A stretch of DNA of 64,000 nt from Galeruca laticollis (GCA_963921935.1 OY998176.1:90770910-90834909), one strand, 5' to 3'. Shown: positions 1-11,535, counted from the first letter of the stretch. Notes: generated by a model from the letters alone, not told the origin. Numbers and translations: made by a program.

Positions 1-81
1 AGTGTAAAGTGGTTCAAGGAAATGGACGCATTTTTGGGTTGCGTGGACGATAACAAGAGACCTACACAGGATAATTTCGTT
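1..81 (+). pseudogene. Myb/SANT- or MADF-like exon of a PIF/Harbinger accessory gene (partial)
   Basis: The reading frame from the window edge gives KWFKEMDAFLG followed by a basic stretch and ends at a strong splice donor, GTAAGTATA, right after base 81. The W-x-x-M-x-x-FLG pattern recalls the DNA-binding accessory proteins (Myb/SANT or MADF type) that PIF/Harbinger transposons encode beside their transposase. A Harbinger transposase C-terminus lies tail-to-tail immediately downstream on the minus strand, which supports this reading. Only the last part of one exon is visible and the next exon was not found. The identification rests on a short match plus context. Confidence 0.45.
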
Positions 82-118
82 GTAAGTATATTATAGTACT
101 GTCAATATTATGAAATAA

Positions 119-478
119 TCAAAAAATCATTCGTTGCTGCCATGAGACCTCACCTTCACCTATAAAATACTGGCAGATTTGGTGTCGCAGATCTTTAGCT
201 CGTCTTAAAGAATGGTTACTTTCTTAGGTTCTTATTTCCGGCAGAAGACCAGTTTCATTTCTCCAAGAACCTAGTCTAATTTGACCACTTTCTATATCTT
301 CTTCATCCATATATCCCTTTGGAGTATAACTGTTATTGAAGGTGATTCGCAAATAGTTATGTAATGCGCAACAAGCTTTCATAATTTTATCAACAGTTTC
401 AGGAAAGCAGGCTATAGGCTTCTCAAAAACACGAAATCTGCTAGCAAGAATCCTGAAAGCATTTCCCACCATCCATGT
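119..478 (-). pseudogene. PIF/Harbinger transposase C-terminal fragment (DDE_Tnp_4 type)
   Basis: The minus strand encodes GNAFRILASRFRVFEKPI, then KACCALHNYLR, and ends with QYFIGEGEVSWQQR before a TGA at 121-119. These are the C-terminal hallmarks of HARBI1-like nucleases of the PIF/Harbinger superfamily: the V-E-N-A-F-G-I-L-like block, the CALHNYL block and the terminal YF..EG.V.WQ block. An in-frame TAA at 226-224 interrupts it. Upstream, near 475, the frame changes abruptly to an unrelated mariner-like transposase, so the catalytic N-terminal part is missing. It can only be a remnant. Its 3' end faces the Myb/SANT-like exon at 1-81. Confidence 0.8.
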
Positions 479-1082
479 GGATTCACATCATCCCTTAAAT
501 GCATATTATGAGAATTAATGACTCCATTTCTGGCGAAACCGGATTCGTCCGTAAAGAGAACGTTACTAATAATAAAAGTGTTGTCTGCCTGTTGTTATCG
601 CAGAAACCACTGGCTATACTCAATTCGTCCAGGATAATCAACCACTGTCATACTGTATACTTTCTTCATGTGAAAAGGATATAACTGCTGTTCTCTTAGG
701 ACGCGAGGAACAACTGATTTCGAGACGTTATGTTCTTTTGATGATTTTCGTAAACTCGTTGATGGTTCATTATCAACTGCATTTAACAAGTCTTGTTCAA
801 CTGCCACAGTACGTACGCTTCGTACTGGACCTTCTCCACCTTTTTTTGGCAAAATCCTTCCTAAAATTTGAAATTTTGTTTTGTATACATGGTAAATTAC
901 ATTTACTTATTCATACCCATTTCTCGTAACCTTAGATCAATACGCTCAAACATTCGTCTGTCTGACAATGCTCTGTTTGAAAAATGTTCTGCATAAAGCC
1001 TTCTGGCCTCTAAACAGTTTCGAGAAGCCATTTCATATATTAAATGCATATCTGCGTACTCAATAAGATTGAATTCTGCCAT
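475..1082 (-). pseudogene. Tc1/mariner-like transposase, 5' half, with one intron
   Basis: Translation from the ATG at 1082 gives MAEFNLIEYADMHLIYE, the usual start of the insect mariner-like family that carries an N-terminal helix-turn-helix (DUF4817 type). Joining exon 1 across a 56-bp intron (861-916, GTATGA...TTTTAG) keeps the frame and continues into PVRSVRT, a typical paired-domain-like segment. A TAA lies in frame at 597-595. The same frame goes on to NVLFTDESGF, which carries the first catalytic aspartate, and to NPHGWW near 480. The rest of the DDE domain is absent because the sequence switches to a Harbinger transposase. The family assignment is from motif recall. Confidence 0.75.
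861..916 (-). other. Predicted 56-bp intron in the mariner-like transposase
   Basis: On the minus strand the segment begins GTATGAATAAG and ends TTTTAG. Removing it fuses the REMG exon to a RILPKKGG exon in the same frame, whereas reading through hits a stop at once. The size and the GTATGA donor fit insect short introns. Confidence 0.65.
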
Positions 1083-1199
1083 TGTAACTGTTAAACTAAA
1101 GACATGATTTATTGACAAGTACTGACTACGAACTATTCAACACAACGTTTGACAACTAATCCTATGGTTACTTGATAAACGGTAGAAACACTTTACACT

Positions 1200-1444
1200 T
1201 TTAAAAAGTTTTTACCAGCTTGCGAATTAATAAGTCGTTAATGTTTTTTATCTTCTGCTATCGTTAAATTATTTTTTTGTAGTACTGTAGCTAAATCTTG
1301 GACATCGTGTTAATAAGTTAGGTAAATTGGTACGTAGTGCATTAATAAAACTGTAAATATTAGCCAAACGGCTCATTTTATCGAATTCCAACAAGAGTAC
1401 CTTTTCGTTAGCTTAATGTGTGAAGAAGTCAATTTCGATAATTT
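1200..1444. other. AT-rich non-coding spacer
   Basis: I see no coding frame, repeat or transposon terminus that I can name here. Confidence 0.4.
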
Positions 1445-1775
1445 CATATAGGGTGTGCCATCCCTGCAAAATTTTTGGATCACTAACCATTGCGAGTAAC
1501 CCGTCCTTGGCTTCAAGGCATTACTGTAAATCTGTTTACCTTTCCAAAATGAACATACAGGTACATTATAGCTTTGCCGTGAATTTTATAAAGATCAAAT
1601 ACCTAATACACAAAATAAAAATAAAAACCAAATTCAAAATTAAAACTTTGGAGGCCTATAACTCGAAAACGAGGGCCTGCATAGAAAAAGTTTATATGAA
1701 GTACTAACATTATCATGGCTCACATTACACGCTCCCGACTTTTTTCCCATTATTCCCGGGACACCCTGTATATTT
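1445..1775. mobile_element. Possible MITE with short inverted ends
   Basis: The left end reads ATAGGGTGTGCCATCCC and the right end reads CCCGGGACACCCTGTA, so the two form an imperfect inverted repeat built on AGGGTGT/ACACCCT. Such ends with TA-type targets are common in Tc1/mariner-derived MITEs of insects. The interior has no coding signal. No clean target duplication is visible, so this is tentative. Confidence 0.35.
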
Positions 1776-2009
1776 ATACATATACATTAATTGATCGAAG
1801 TTCAATGGGATATCCATATCCGCGGATATAGCGACTGGAATAGATATCCATAGGATATAATTTATCAATTGGGTTGGCACGAGCAATGCGCATGGCATAC
1901 TATGACGACAACACAACAAGGAAAATACTGGATGGATAACCGAATTTTTCCTTATAATCCAGAAAAAACTAATAAGAAGAAGATTCTCATGAACATTCAT
2001 AAATGAGAA

Positions 2010-2660
2010 AATAACCAAATAACCTATTTCTTGACCGATATCCATGTCCTCTGGAAACATTTTATTTGCAGCATCTCCTATGAAATCTAAAAGACGATTA
2101 GATGGGAAATGTATGTTTTCTTGATATCTAGCGTACCGCAAAAACCATATTACGCTAGCAACATGCGCACACTTTCCTAAAGTCCTAGCACTGGACTTAC
2201 AAGAACAATAATACCCCGAAATGGGGACAGCAGGATCTTCTGGATTTTCGTCACCTCTTTCAGTGGAAGCATGTGTTTAGTAGCATTCCTGAACCGAGAA
2301 AATAATCTGAATCTTAGAAAATTGGGCTCCCCATGGACGACTTCTGAATGTTGTCTACTTCACCATCTCTACGGATTGTATTTTGGATATATGACGCAGC
2401 CAAGTGTAAATGACATGCTCCAGTAAGTGATTTTAAATATTCAATATCAAGTCGAGGGAACGAATCCATCGACCATTCCTAGTACGGAGTTTTCAGCTTC
2501 AACTCGTGCCCGAACAATATTGACTAAAATTTGTGGGGCCGTATCCAACGTTCCAGGCATATTTATCAAAGGATGCAATTTATTCATAAGAGCACCAGCA
2601 ATCACGTAATAATCACGTAACTTCGAAGCATGTATTGCTGATATGGGTTGCTAATAATTC
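2010..2660 (-). pseudogene. SWIM zinc-finger protein, C-terminal half (transposon-related family)
   Basis: Read on the minus strand in three successive frames, the segment shows KLRDYYVIAGALMNKLHPLI (near 2640-2560). Next comes FPRLDIEYLKSLTG with HLHLAASYIQNTIRRDG (near 2460-2360), then SRFRNATKHML. It ends with a SWIM finger, GYYCSCKSSARTLGKCAHV, followed by ASVIWFLRYARYQ (near 2220-2100). The C-x-C...C-x-H ligands of the SWIM domain are all present. From memory this order matches the C-terminal half of a multicopy invertebrate family that joins a DDE_Tnp_4-like nuclease to a SWIM finger. Two frame changes and several stops show it is dead. The nuclease part is not visible. Confidence 0.6.
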
Positions 2661-3236
2661 AGAAAAAGTTCACGAACTTCATGACATCAACAAGCAAACG
2701 ACTATTGACATTAGAATTTTGTTGAATTGACCCTCTTTGAATTGTTCTCCTTGCCTACTACGAGAGAACAGGAATAAGTATATTAATAAGTGATTTTAAG
2801 TAGGTATTCGAACATGTTTCAGATAACGTTTCAAATGCAAGAAAAAGAAAGACAAACGTTCTCGGAAAGGTGGATATATACCAACATATATACGATTCGA
2901 AGATACAGAAAGGTAATTGCAAAATAAAATGTTCCTTTGGTGAAGAAACATGCCGTGAATTTGAATTAATATGGTATATACACTATATAAACTGATAGAA
3001 ATGCGTACAAATTCTGATTCTATCCTCATTTATCATATGTAGTATTTTTCTTGTTTGACAAATTCATAAAAAATTCATTTTCAAATCTTTCCGTATTTCC
3101 TTTGATAAATGCTATTTTGAGACTTTCATAATTTTATTGTATTATAGAGTGAAAATTCGAAATAAGGAACTTCTACGAATGTAACAAGTAAAATATGACT
3201 TCTGAGAAATACTAAGCATGGAAAAATAACTTCTCC
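2661..3236. other. Non-coding spacer
   Basis: Only short, biased reading frames occur. I recognise no gene or element; the SWIM pseudogene could extend into the start of this stretch in a form too decayed to read. Confidence 0.4.
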
Positions 3237-3244
3237 TTCTAGAC
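3237..3244. repeat. hAT target-site duplication, left copy
   Basis: TTCTAGAC directly precedes the left terminal inverted repeat of the hAT element and is repeated exactly at 5854-5861. The 8-bp length is the hAT standard. Confidence 0.9.
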
Positions 3245-5853
3245 CAGTGGTTCCCAACCTTTTCTGGACCGCCGCCCCCTATAGAAGAGAACAAAAATTT
3301 CATCGCCACCGCCTCCCCCCCCAGTCGCTGGTTAGTCCAGAGTAGTTAATTTTATTTGAATATCATCTGTACCGTCCCAATTGATCTGTATTTAGCTTTA
3401 ATTTCAGTTAATGTCTAAATTTTATTTTAGAGGAATGATGAAGTAGAAATTTACTAAACGACTACCAAATGTACAATAAAATTGTTTATTAAACTTTTAA
3501 ATATAAACACAGAATCAATAAGAAATACAGTCACAATAGAAATAAGGAATGCAATACAATGAGAAATACAAAATTAATAATAAAGAAAAAATCAATGAGA
3601 CGGTTGAGGCTGGTGAAGTGTTACCAGTTTGTTAATATCGGGTTCCAATTTCGTTAACATCAATCGCAGATCGCCACGTTCAGTGATGTGTAGTCTGTTC
3701 CTCTTCTTTGACAGCAAATCAGTTACTGCACTGAATGCACGCTCGGCCATATAGGACGAAGAAAATGCAATTAACACCTTCTGTACTATTGTCCACAATC
3801 CAGGATAGAGAACTGGTATGGGTTTTTGAAGCCAGAATTCTTTATATCCAAGTTTGAATTTTACTTTCAGTTCTTCGTTAGTTGTGAGTTCTAATAGCTC
3901 CTCTTCCAAATTTGATGAGCCTTCAGTATCTGTGTTTACGAAAGGATCTATAACCCAACTTGGTATTTCCATGTTCAAAATATCTTGGAAACGCTCTGTA
4001 AAATCAACATGAAAAACTTCCAAGTGGTGGCAGTAAGTAAGTAAATATTCCGGTTTTGCAGACACTGTTGATAATGTGGGAAAATGGTTGTACTCACATC
4101 TACCAAGATTTCTTTTGAATATAAGAAGTTTTCCTACAAAAGCAGCTATGACGTTCTTAGTTTTAATTAAATTGAAATCATAATCTTGCAATTGTAGATT
4201 AACTTGATTAAATACTTTAAATAGGTCCGTCAAATAAGCGATGTCATTTTTTGACGTAATCAGGTTTTCGCGCAATTGTTCGTTTTCTTCAAGAAATTCC
4301 AACACTGAGTCAAATAGATGGAAAAAACGATTCAGACACACCTTTAGAGAGCCAACGTACTTCTGTGTGCAGCAGCAAGCGATTGTAGTCTTCATCATTT
4401 TCATTGCAAAGCTTATGAAACAAACGGTTATTCAATGAATTGCTTCTAATGATAGTGATTGCTTTAATAACGTTATTGAGGGACGGATGCAGACGTTCAT
4501 TTAATTTTTTTGCAACCAAATGTTGACGGTGAATAATACAATGTACAGCGAGTACATTTGGCACTGCTTTTCTCAAATGTGCCATAAAACCCTTATGACG
4601 CCCGGTCATTGCTAGAGCACCATCAGTAGCAGCAGACAAAATATTGCTAATAGGAATTTCTTTCTCTTGAAAAAATTCTTGCATGATATTTAATATAGAA
4701 TGTCCCTTTGTATCAGATTCCAAATTCTTAGCAAATAATAACTCTTGATGAATTTTTTCTTCTTTTATAAATCGTACGTATAAGAGTAGAGCTTCGTTAC
4801 TTGGTAGAGTTGATTCATCGAGTTGAATGGAAAATTTGCAAGTCTTTAGGTAATCGCATGATGATATTTCAACGTCATTTGCGGTTTTATCTATTCTTCT
4901 TTGCACTGAATTATTACTGAGAGGAATTTTTTCAATAATATCAAATGGTGTCTTATGATGGAGAACAGTTTTTAATATCTCTTCGGCTGCTGGCAAAATT
5001 AATTCCTTGCCAATGGTGTGTGATTTTCCTGACTTTACGAGTAACAATGAAACGTTATATGAGACTCGTAGCCCATCATCGTCTCGTTTAGAAGACGATG
5101 CAAAAAGGTTTGATATAGTTGGCTGTTTTAAATATTGTTTTTCGAGTTCTTGAAAATAGAATATATCTTTGTTCTTCTTATCAGGATGCATTTTATGTGA
5201 ATGCTCTTGTAGCCTAGAAGGTTTTATAGCTTCACTTGAAAAACTTTTCGGCAAATTAAACACATAGGTAATGATTTGTTTGTAGAAGATGCCACAAATC
5301 CATATTTTAAATATTCAATACTGTATTGCCGGCATTTCTTTTTTAATTTAGAAGTAGATTCAGCCATTTTCATACAAAAATTAAATTCTCAATAGATTTA
5401 TAGATAGTAATGTTTATAGAATGACACACCTCTCACGATTTTTTACTACGGCAGAGCTTATGATTCCCGACTATATATCGCGGCCAAGCACATATAACTA
5501 ACTAACAAAAAATTCGTAGAGCTGTTGCTTATATACGTTCCATTTCGTGCATGATTCAACTTGTCTGTGTGCGAACATGTCGAAACATGTTATTTTGTAT
5601 GAACATCGCGCGTTCGCTTATCAACGTGCGAGGACAAGTCATATATATACTTCTATTCTGAACTAAAAGAAATTATTATAATTATTAGTATTATTATTAA
5701 TGCTAGATTAAAACTGCTTATTTACCCTTATTAAATCATTTTTATTTCACCATTCCTCTTGACTGCTTATTATTTGCTTCTGAATCCGTTACCACCCCCT
5801 AAAAGGTTGCAGCGCCCACAGGGGGGCGGTATCGCCCCCGTTGGAAACCAATG
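3245..5853 (-). mobile_element. Near-complete hAT DNA transposon (ZBED5/Buster-like)
   Basis: The element begins CAGTGGTTCCCAACC and ends with the imperfect complement GGAAACCAATG, with GC-rich subterminal blocks (CCGCCGCCCCC and GGGGGGCGGTATCGCC) just inside both ends. Exact 8-bp duplications flank it. One BED-finger transposase occupies the minus strand. All parts of an autonomous hAT are present in about 2.6 kb. Two frameshifts in the transposase mean this copy is inactive, but the clean ends and few lesions point to a fairly young insertion. Confidence 0.9.
3592..5367 (-). pseudogene. hAT transposase with BED zinc finger (two frameshifts)
   Basis: The likely start is the ATG at 5367, giving MAESTSKLKKKC, then a BED finger (MCLIC ... 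H-x4-H in HSHKMHPDKK). A one-base loss in a T run near 5240 breaks the frame inside the finger. The catalytic core follows: FSIQLDEST, ILSAATDGALAMTGRHKGF and HCIIHRQHL, then LLLHTEVRWLSKG near 4330. There a second frameshift moves to a frame that begins CLNRFFHLFDSV. The C-terminus has the hAT dimerisation block SSSYMAERAFSAVTDLLSKK and the protein ends at 3592. Length and order match ZBED5/SCAND3-like insect hAT transposases. It would act in the nucleus on the element's own ends. Confidence 0.85.
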
Positions 5854-5861
5854 TTCTAGAC
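5854..5861. repeat. hAT target-site duplication, right copy
   Basis: Identical TTCTAGAC, directly after the right terminal repeat. Confidence 0.9.
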
Positions 5862-6424
5862 GATGCTACAAATGTTAATTCGAATCGTGGCTTCTTTTTG
5901 AGGGATACGGTACGCTATGGTATGGTATTGTTACTGATCTATAAAAGCCCGCCGAGAACTAGAGTGAACATTTAGCAATGGGGAAATGTACAGATCTTGG
6001 ATTTTTTCACAAAGTTTCCGCCTTGTATATGAAAATCACGTTATAGGATTCTATTGGAAATTTTGTACGATGTGAATGAATGTATTCCGAGTTCTCCCAT
6101 GACAAAATATCGCTACCTTTTCGGACTCCCTTATGAGATATAGGATGATGAAAAAAATCCAGATTTTAATTTAATAAAGAGGATATACGAAATTTTTCAA
6201 ATTGACATCATTCGACTCTGTATACGATGAAACACATCATTTAACATCCTTTACGACAATTTTATCATTTTCGTTGCGTTTATTACTACAAGGTATCCGA
6301 AAAACCAAAATTCATAATTTTTCAATATTCCTGAATCACCTTGTATGAATTGTGACAACTGTGATGAAGGATGAAATGAATTAAATTAACTGTCCAACCG
6401 TTACTTCGTGAAATCTACTCGTAT
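5862..6424. other. Non-coding spacer
   Basis: Contains short stretches resembling dispersed insect repeats (for example a TCACCTTGTATGA segment near 6350) but nothing I can assign. Confidence 0.35.
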
Positions 6425-6864
6425 TAGTGTTTTAAATGAAACTCACTGTTTCTAGCTAATTCCACAATATAATAAAAGTGGTTGAAAATTCTAAATTTTT
6501 TTTTTCCAGCTAATTCCACAATATAATAAAAATTGTTGGAAATTATAAAAAAATGATCTGATGATCTGCTGTTTCGTAGTTATTTTGGCTAGACCAAGAA
6601 GTGACCTAACTTGTGATGTTAATAGGAAAAAGAAGAAGATGTGGTATTGCAAATATTGAGGCTTGGATACTATTAGCCCTATGGTAATATCCTGGATGTC
6701 ATTTTTCCAATTAAGATTAAGTATAACTGTGCAATGATATAGAAAACCGGGAAAACTATATCTGCTGATCTTTACAATTATCACTTGAGAAAACAGTTTA
6801 TTAGTGGAAAACTACCTAGATTTATCTGTTCATTGACAACTTCATATTGTGGGTTTCTTAAATG
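6425..6864. repeat. PLE inverted repeat, left arm
   Basis: Complement of 7527-8034, diverged by substitutions and small indels. The arm contains two internal near-copies of TAGCTAATTCCACAATATAA, about 80 bp apart. Confidence 0.75.
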
Positions 6865-7557
6865 TCTTCTAATTTCCAATTCTTCAAGAAAATCCAGTTC
6901 TTGTTTCTTTTCACAAATATGCAGCACTTCTAGTTCTGTGTTAGGTGTCAATGAATGATTGGTGTCAAGTAGATGTTTTGCGTGGTGGGATTCATCTGGT
7001 CGTTTTAATCTGTATGCTCGTTAGTGTTCACTGTATCGGATTTCAAAATTTCTGAGGGTCTGACCCAAATAGACAGCATTACATTCTGGACGTTTGAGTT
7101 TATATATACCTGATTTCTTTCATGGTGGTATTTTTGTTTGTACATTTAACAATTTTATACTAACGTTACTCTCTGTTTCGAAAGAAATTGTTGTATTCGT
7201 TGCTAAAGATATTATCTTTGAAATATTATTAGAAATATTTCCTGCATATGTGATGCTTTTATAAGTTTTTATTACATCAGTTTGTTCAGGAAATATTAGT
7301 TGTCATGTCACTTTTTCCTCTTTTTTAATAATTAGCTTATTTATCATATGTAATGGATAAGCCTTGGATATTGCTGTTTGTCTAGTTGTAATAATCTCTC
7401 TATCAAAATTACATTTGTTCATAGGAACTGAAAAAGCTCTATGTATCATTGAATTATATGCCGCTAGTTTATGTGACATGGGGTGATTGGAACTATATGG
7501 TATTGTCACATTGGTAATTAGAAGACTTTTAAGAAACCCACAATATGAAGTTGTCAA
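6781..7557 (-). pseudogene. Penelope-like element C-terminus with GIY-YIG endonuclease
   Basis: The upstream part carries SSNHPMSHKLAAYNSMIHRA, the block that links reverse transcriptase and endonuclease in PLEs (THPNSHK..AF.SMIHR-like). The lower part carries SGIYKLKRPECNAVYLGQTL followed by RNFEIRYSEH. This is a GIY-YIG nuclease core with the G-I-Y and the Y-L-G versions of the paired motif, the conserved R and the EH residues. A TAA follows SEH. The frame then resumes with HAKHLLDTNHS and FLEELEIRRH and ends at TGA 6783-6781. The RT palm motifs are absent. PLEs use target-primed reverse transcription with this nuclease. The frame is broken between the two parts. Confidence 0.8.
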
Positions 7558-8034
7558 TGAAGAAATAAATCTAGGAAGTTCTCCACTAATAAACTTTCTT
7601 CATAAGTGATAATTGTAAAGATCAGCAGATACAGTTTTACTGGTTTTCTATATCATTGCACAGTTATACTGATCTTGATTGGAAAAATGATATTCAGAAT
7701 ATCACCATAGAGCTAATAATATCTAAGCTTCAATATTTGTAATACCAGATCTTCTTCTTTTTCCTATTAACATATATTAAGTCAATCACAAGTTGGGTCA
7801 CTTCTTGGTCTAACTAAAAATAACTACTAAACATCAGGTAGGCATCAAATGAAATGTAACTTCTGTCATCCCAACGATGATATTGATTTATCTAAACAAT
7901 TTTCAATTTTTTAGAATGTTCAACAATTTTTTTCATATTGTGGAATTAGCTAGAAAAATTTTTTTTAGAATTTTCAACAGTTTTTATTACATTGTGGAAT
8001 TAGCTACAAACAGTGAATTTCATTTAAAACACTA
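7527..8034. repeat. PLE inverted repeat, right arm
   Basis: Inverted copy of 6425-6864. Its inner end includes antisense of the last ~30 codons of the PLE ORF, which shows that this arm derives from the 3' end of a second element copy. Confidence 0.75.
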
Positions 8035-8201
8035 AATGAAATGAATTTATGATATTACCTTTTTTCGTATCTCCTCAACAAAATTAAGAAAGTCTTAAAA
8101 TAGCATTATTATCAAGTGAAATCGCCCTGTAATACGAAAAGATTTGGAAATGAAATTCTCATGAATTTGTCATACAAGGATGTGATGACAATACCACCAA
8201 A

Positions 8202-8311
8202 GATAAATCAGAACTAAATCAGAACTGAATCAGAGCTAAATCAGAACTAAATCAGAACCAAATCAGAACTAAATCAGAACTAAATAAGGCCTTAATCGGA
8301 ACTAAATCATA
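8202..8311. repeat. 11-bp minisatellite, unit AACTAAATCAG
   Basis: About ten tandem units of AACTAAATCAG with scattered single-base changes (AACTGAATCAG, AGCTAAATCAG, AACCAAATCAG), degrading at the right end into AAGGCCTTAATCGG. Confidence 0.9.
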
Positions 8312-11300
8312 ACTTGGGAGATGCGGGGTGATGAAAAGTGAATATCACCAATATTCAACACCCTGTATCTCGAAAACTAGTCATAAGATCGCGTTGCGCC
8401 CATTGAAACATTTCACCAGTATGATCAATTCAACAGCATATAAAAAATTCAAGAAATTTGACGGAGAGCCATTTTCCTATATAAGTTGTGCGGGATGTTT
8501 TCAAATACTCGCTTACAACTTGAATGCTAAAATCAGTTATAATCCAGATTTATTTTTCAAATATACAACTTTCCATAACTGAGTACATGATTCTGATAAA
8601 ATAATTTGAAAATTAATTAAAGTAGGTGAGTTAATTAAAAACAATATTTTTGAAAAATTTAAATGAAAATGTGGAGAAATACTGAAACGCTTTCTAAAAA
8701 ATTATAAGAAAAAAAGATTATGGAAATAAAACCTTTTAATTGATATGCACATAAAACGAAATAAGAATGGATGGAAAATTTGACAAACTGAAATACCAAA
8801 TGAAGTGAATGAAGTTGTTTGTTTAGAATCCAACTTTAGGCCAAAACGTCAAAATAATTTTCCAGTCGTTACTGATACTGTAATACAATTCATTTATCCA
8901 CCACCACCTTACATTACTCCTTCTAAAGCAGTTCTAAGCATTCCATTGACAAGTCCAAACTAGCTTTTCATTCCTCCCCTGTTTGTAATGGACATTGGTT
9001 CTCAAATAATTATAGAATCTTATTTCACCCAGAAGTCACCTGAGTATTTTCTTTTCCATAAGCTAATACTTTGATTTATCTTCTTCAATCTACAGCTTCC
9101 ACTCATCAGAGACTGTTGTTTTTTTCGAACTGTTTATGAAATCCCCAATAAAAAACATTCTCACCTAAATTTTATTGATAACTTTAATCTATTTTTAATT
9201 AATAGTAAGTTATGCGAATGTGAAATAACAACACAATAGTTTACATAAAATGGATTTAATTATAAAATTACCTGAGATACAAAGTACTTTAAGATCTCTA
9301 TCCTAAAATTGTCATAAATAATGACATGAAAAATATACATCGATTAGCGTTTATCATAAAAATAAATACATGTCATTAATGATGTCAAAACATTTTCAAA
9401 ATATATTTACAACTGTTATACAAACTAAATATACAAAAAAAGGAGTCAACACGAAATTACACTAGCACAGATACATCAACCAATAAAAAGGAATTAAATT
9501 AGAACTAGTGAATGGGATGTGAATACTAAAATTCAACATTACGTTATTGTTAATCAATCTCACTTCTCATATAATTGATATCCTTTCTAAATATAAGTAA
9601 CTAGTCCACTTTCGTGAACCACCTCGCCATCTTCATACTGGAGTAACTCATTTTGTTTGCGGACCAAAGCACACGGAATCAATAGGAAAAATATTTTTTT
9701 TTTATTCGTGATAGCTATTGGTGAAGGGTTCTATACTGGAAGTAGTTATAGCGATATTTGAATTTGATATTGAGAGGATTTGGAGTAAAAACCAGAATAT
9801 TCCGGAAACATTTTTTCCTAAGCAAAAAAAGGAATATTCATGAACAATATTATTCCAAAGAATTATCAACACACAGTTTCCTACGCTTTGATACAACGTA
9901 AACCAACATTCAGCAAGTAACTTCGTTCAAATATTTTAAAATTTGAATTTTTGACATATCTCCGAAAAAGCTCAAATTGTTGTGAAGATTAATAATATAA
10001 AGTGGTTCGTCTCTTGGGAAAATATTTGAGAAAACTTTCTTTCAAATGCAATTTCAAGCTTACTTCCTTAGCAATTTCGCAATGTTTTAATTTTCTCGTG
10101 AATAACTCACTGTCCCGAAGAGGAGCTTTTGATGTGAGACCACATTATTTTAAATTGTGGAAATACTGCTGTGGATGTACAACTGCAGCCTGGTGAAGTT
10201 AACTGAGCACTACGAGTTTCAATACACCGTCTTCTCTAATTTGGTTGACTAGTGCCTTGATTGAAAGTGATTATTCGAAGACTACGAAGAGAATTGTGTT
10301 AGGTTGATGTAGCTAGGTTGACTTATGCCCATGATGTAGGTATTAAGCCACAGACTATTTGGTGGCTGATTCGTGATTAAGATAGGCGATCTCCAAGAAT
10401 ACACAGGGATATTTGTGTTATTTCTGCAGTTTCGTTGTGCCTAATCTAAGACTAGCCGTAGATTCAATGTGTCCCCCTGAAGGTTTTTCTCATAATAAGT
10501 GGCGAAACTTGTATTCCCCCAGACTCAAAATGTCGTAGTCTTAATATGGAAGTTTCTTTGTTAAAATTGTTCCATTTGATTCTCTGAAAGTCATGCAATA
10601 TCTTTTTTATATGAAAATGACCTCTTTTCCATACCAGTATCAGTTTGATATAATGAAATTATATCATTAATACAAGTTCAATGTTCATCTTCGAAGTTTC
10701 CATGTACTATTCTACTAATATGTATTGATATTATGTTGGTATGGGTGATGGTGTCTCTAAACATGTTTATTATATGAAAGAGTGAATAGACATAGATAAA
10801 ACTGGATCAAAGCTGAACAGAAAATTTGGAATACAAATATTGTGGGAATTTCAACGGACGCATATATTTGATTGGGGCATTTGTTTGATTTATTCTTGAT
10901 AAAATACTGCATTATTCTTTATATTGGTAACTATTGACCTAACAAGGAAAATTGGGGATGTATTATCCATTCCCTATCTATGAAAATACAGAATTAGTCA
11001 AATCAGTGCAGTGAACATTTATTCGATATAAATAATTGTATCCTGCAGTTGTTGAATACTGAAGGTAATTCATGTTCAACAATTTGGAATAATATTTCAC
11101 ATTTTGGAATCAATTATAACTCACTCAATTATCGTTGAAACAATGTTTCTCAGCTTGTCAATGTTAGAGTTCAAAAGACTTCAATTACACTCTATGTACA
11201 AAAACATCTACATTTTCAATTGTTACGATATGACTGTTAAAAATGGCACATAAATTGAACTAATAAAATATTGGTTTTCAAAATGTTCCCAATTCTAAGC

Positions 11301-11535
11301 TCTGTTGTGATGTTGTAACCGGTGAGAGAATGAGATCTGGCCCTGAAACAAAAAAAATAAACATTAAACCAAACGATAAATAAATAATAACTTATGCAAA
11401 ATTGGCTTTTATTTTGAAGTACTGTAGCGTCTATTACCGGATATCAAAGTCTAGAACTGTATAAAATTCCAATTCTCAATACCAACTGATAAGACGTCCA
11501 TAAACGTAGATATCGATTCGGTGAGAAGGTAAAAT
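8312..11535. other. Long AT-rich stretch without recognisable genes
   Basis: Over 3 kb with only short, compositionally biased reading frames. It holds an ACACCCTGTATCTCGAAAAC-like dispersed repeat near 8365, and no domain, TIR pair or LTR that I can name. It could be old unique intergenic DNA or very decayed elements. Confidence 0.4.

Larger units (their letters stand above)
6425..8034 (-). mobile_element. Penelope-like element flanked by inverted copies of its 3' end
   Basis: A truncated PLE coding region on the minus strand (6781-7557) ends in a non-coding tail that reaches about 6425. The interval 7527-8034 repeats that tail, and the last codons of the ORF, in inverted orientation. For example, TTTTAAATGAAACTCACTG near 6430 pairs with CAGTGAATTTCATTTAAAAC near 8020, and the segment around TTCATATTGTGGGTTTC pairs with GAAACCCACAATATGAA. 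PLEs are known for partial repeats (pLTRs) in direct or inverted order, so this fits the family. The reverse transcriptase core is missing. Confidence 0.75.

Noticed and set aside
1..1199. AGTGTAAAGTG at 1-11 and its complement at 1189-1199, a possible 11-bp terminal repeat of one element
   Set aside because: The left copy lies in the Myb/SANT-like coding exon and the interval mixes two transposase families, so a single element with these ends is unlikely. No target duplication can be checked at the window edge.
1725..2000. Minus-strand open frame continuing past the SWIM finger
   Set aside because: The C-terminal half of this frame has no similarity that I know and overlaps the MITE-like end near 1770; it is probably an accidental extension.
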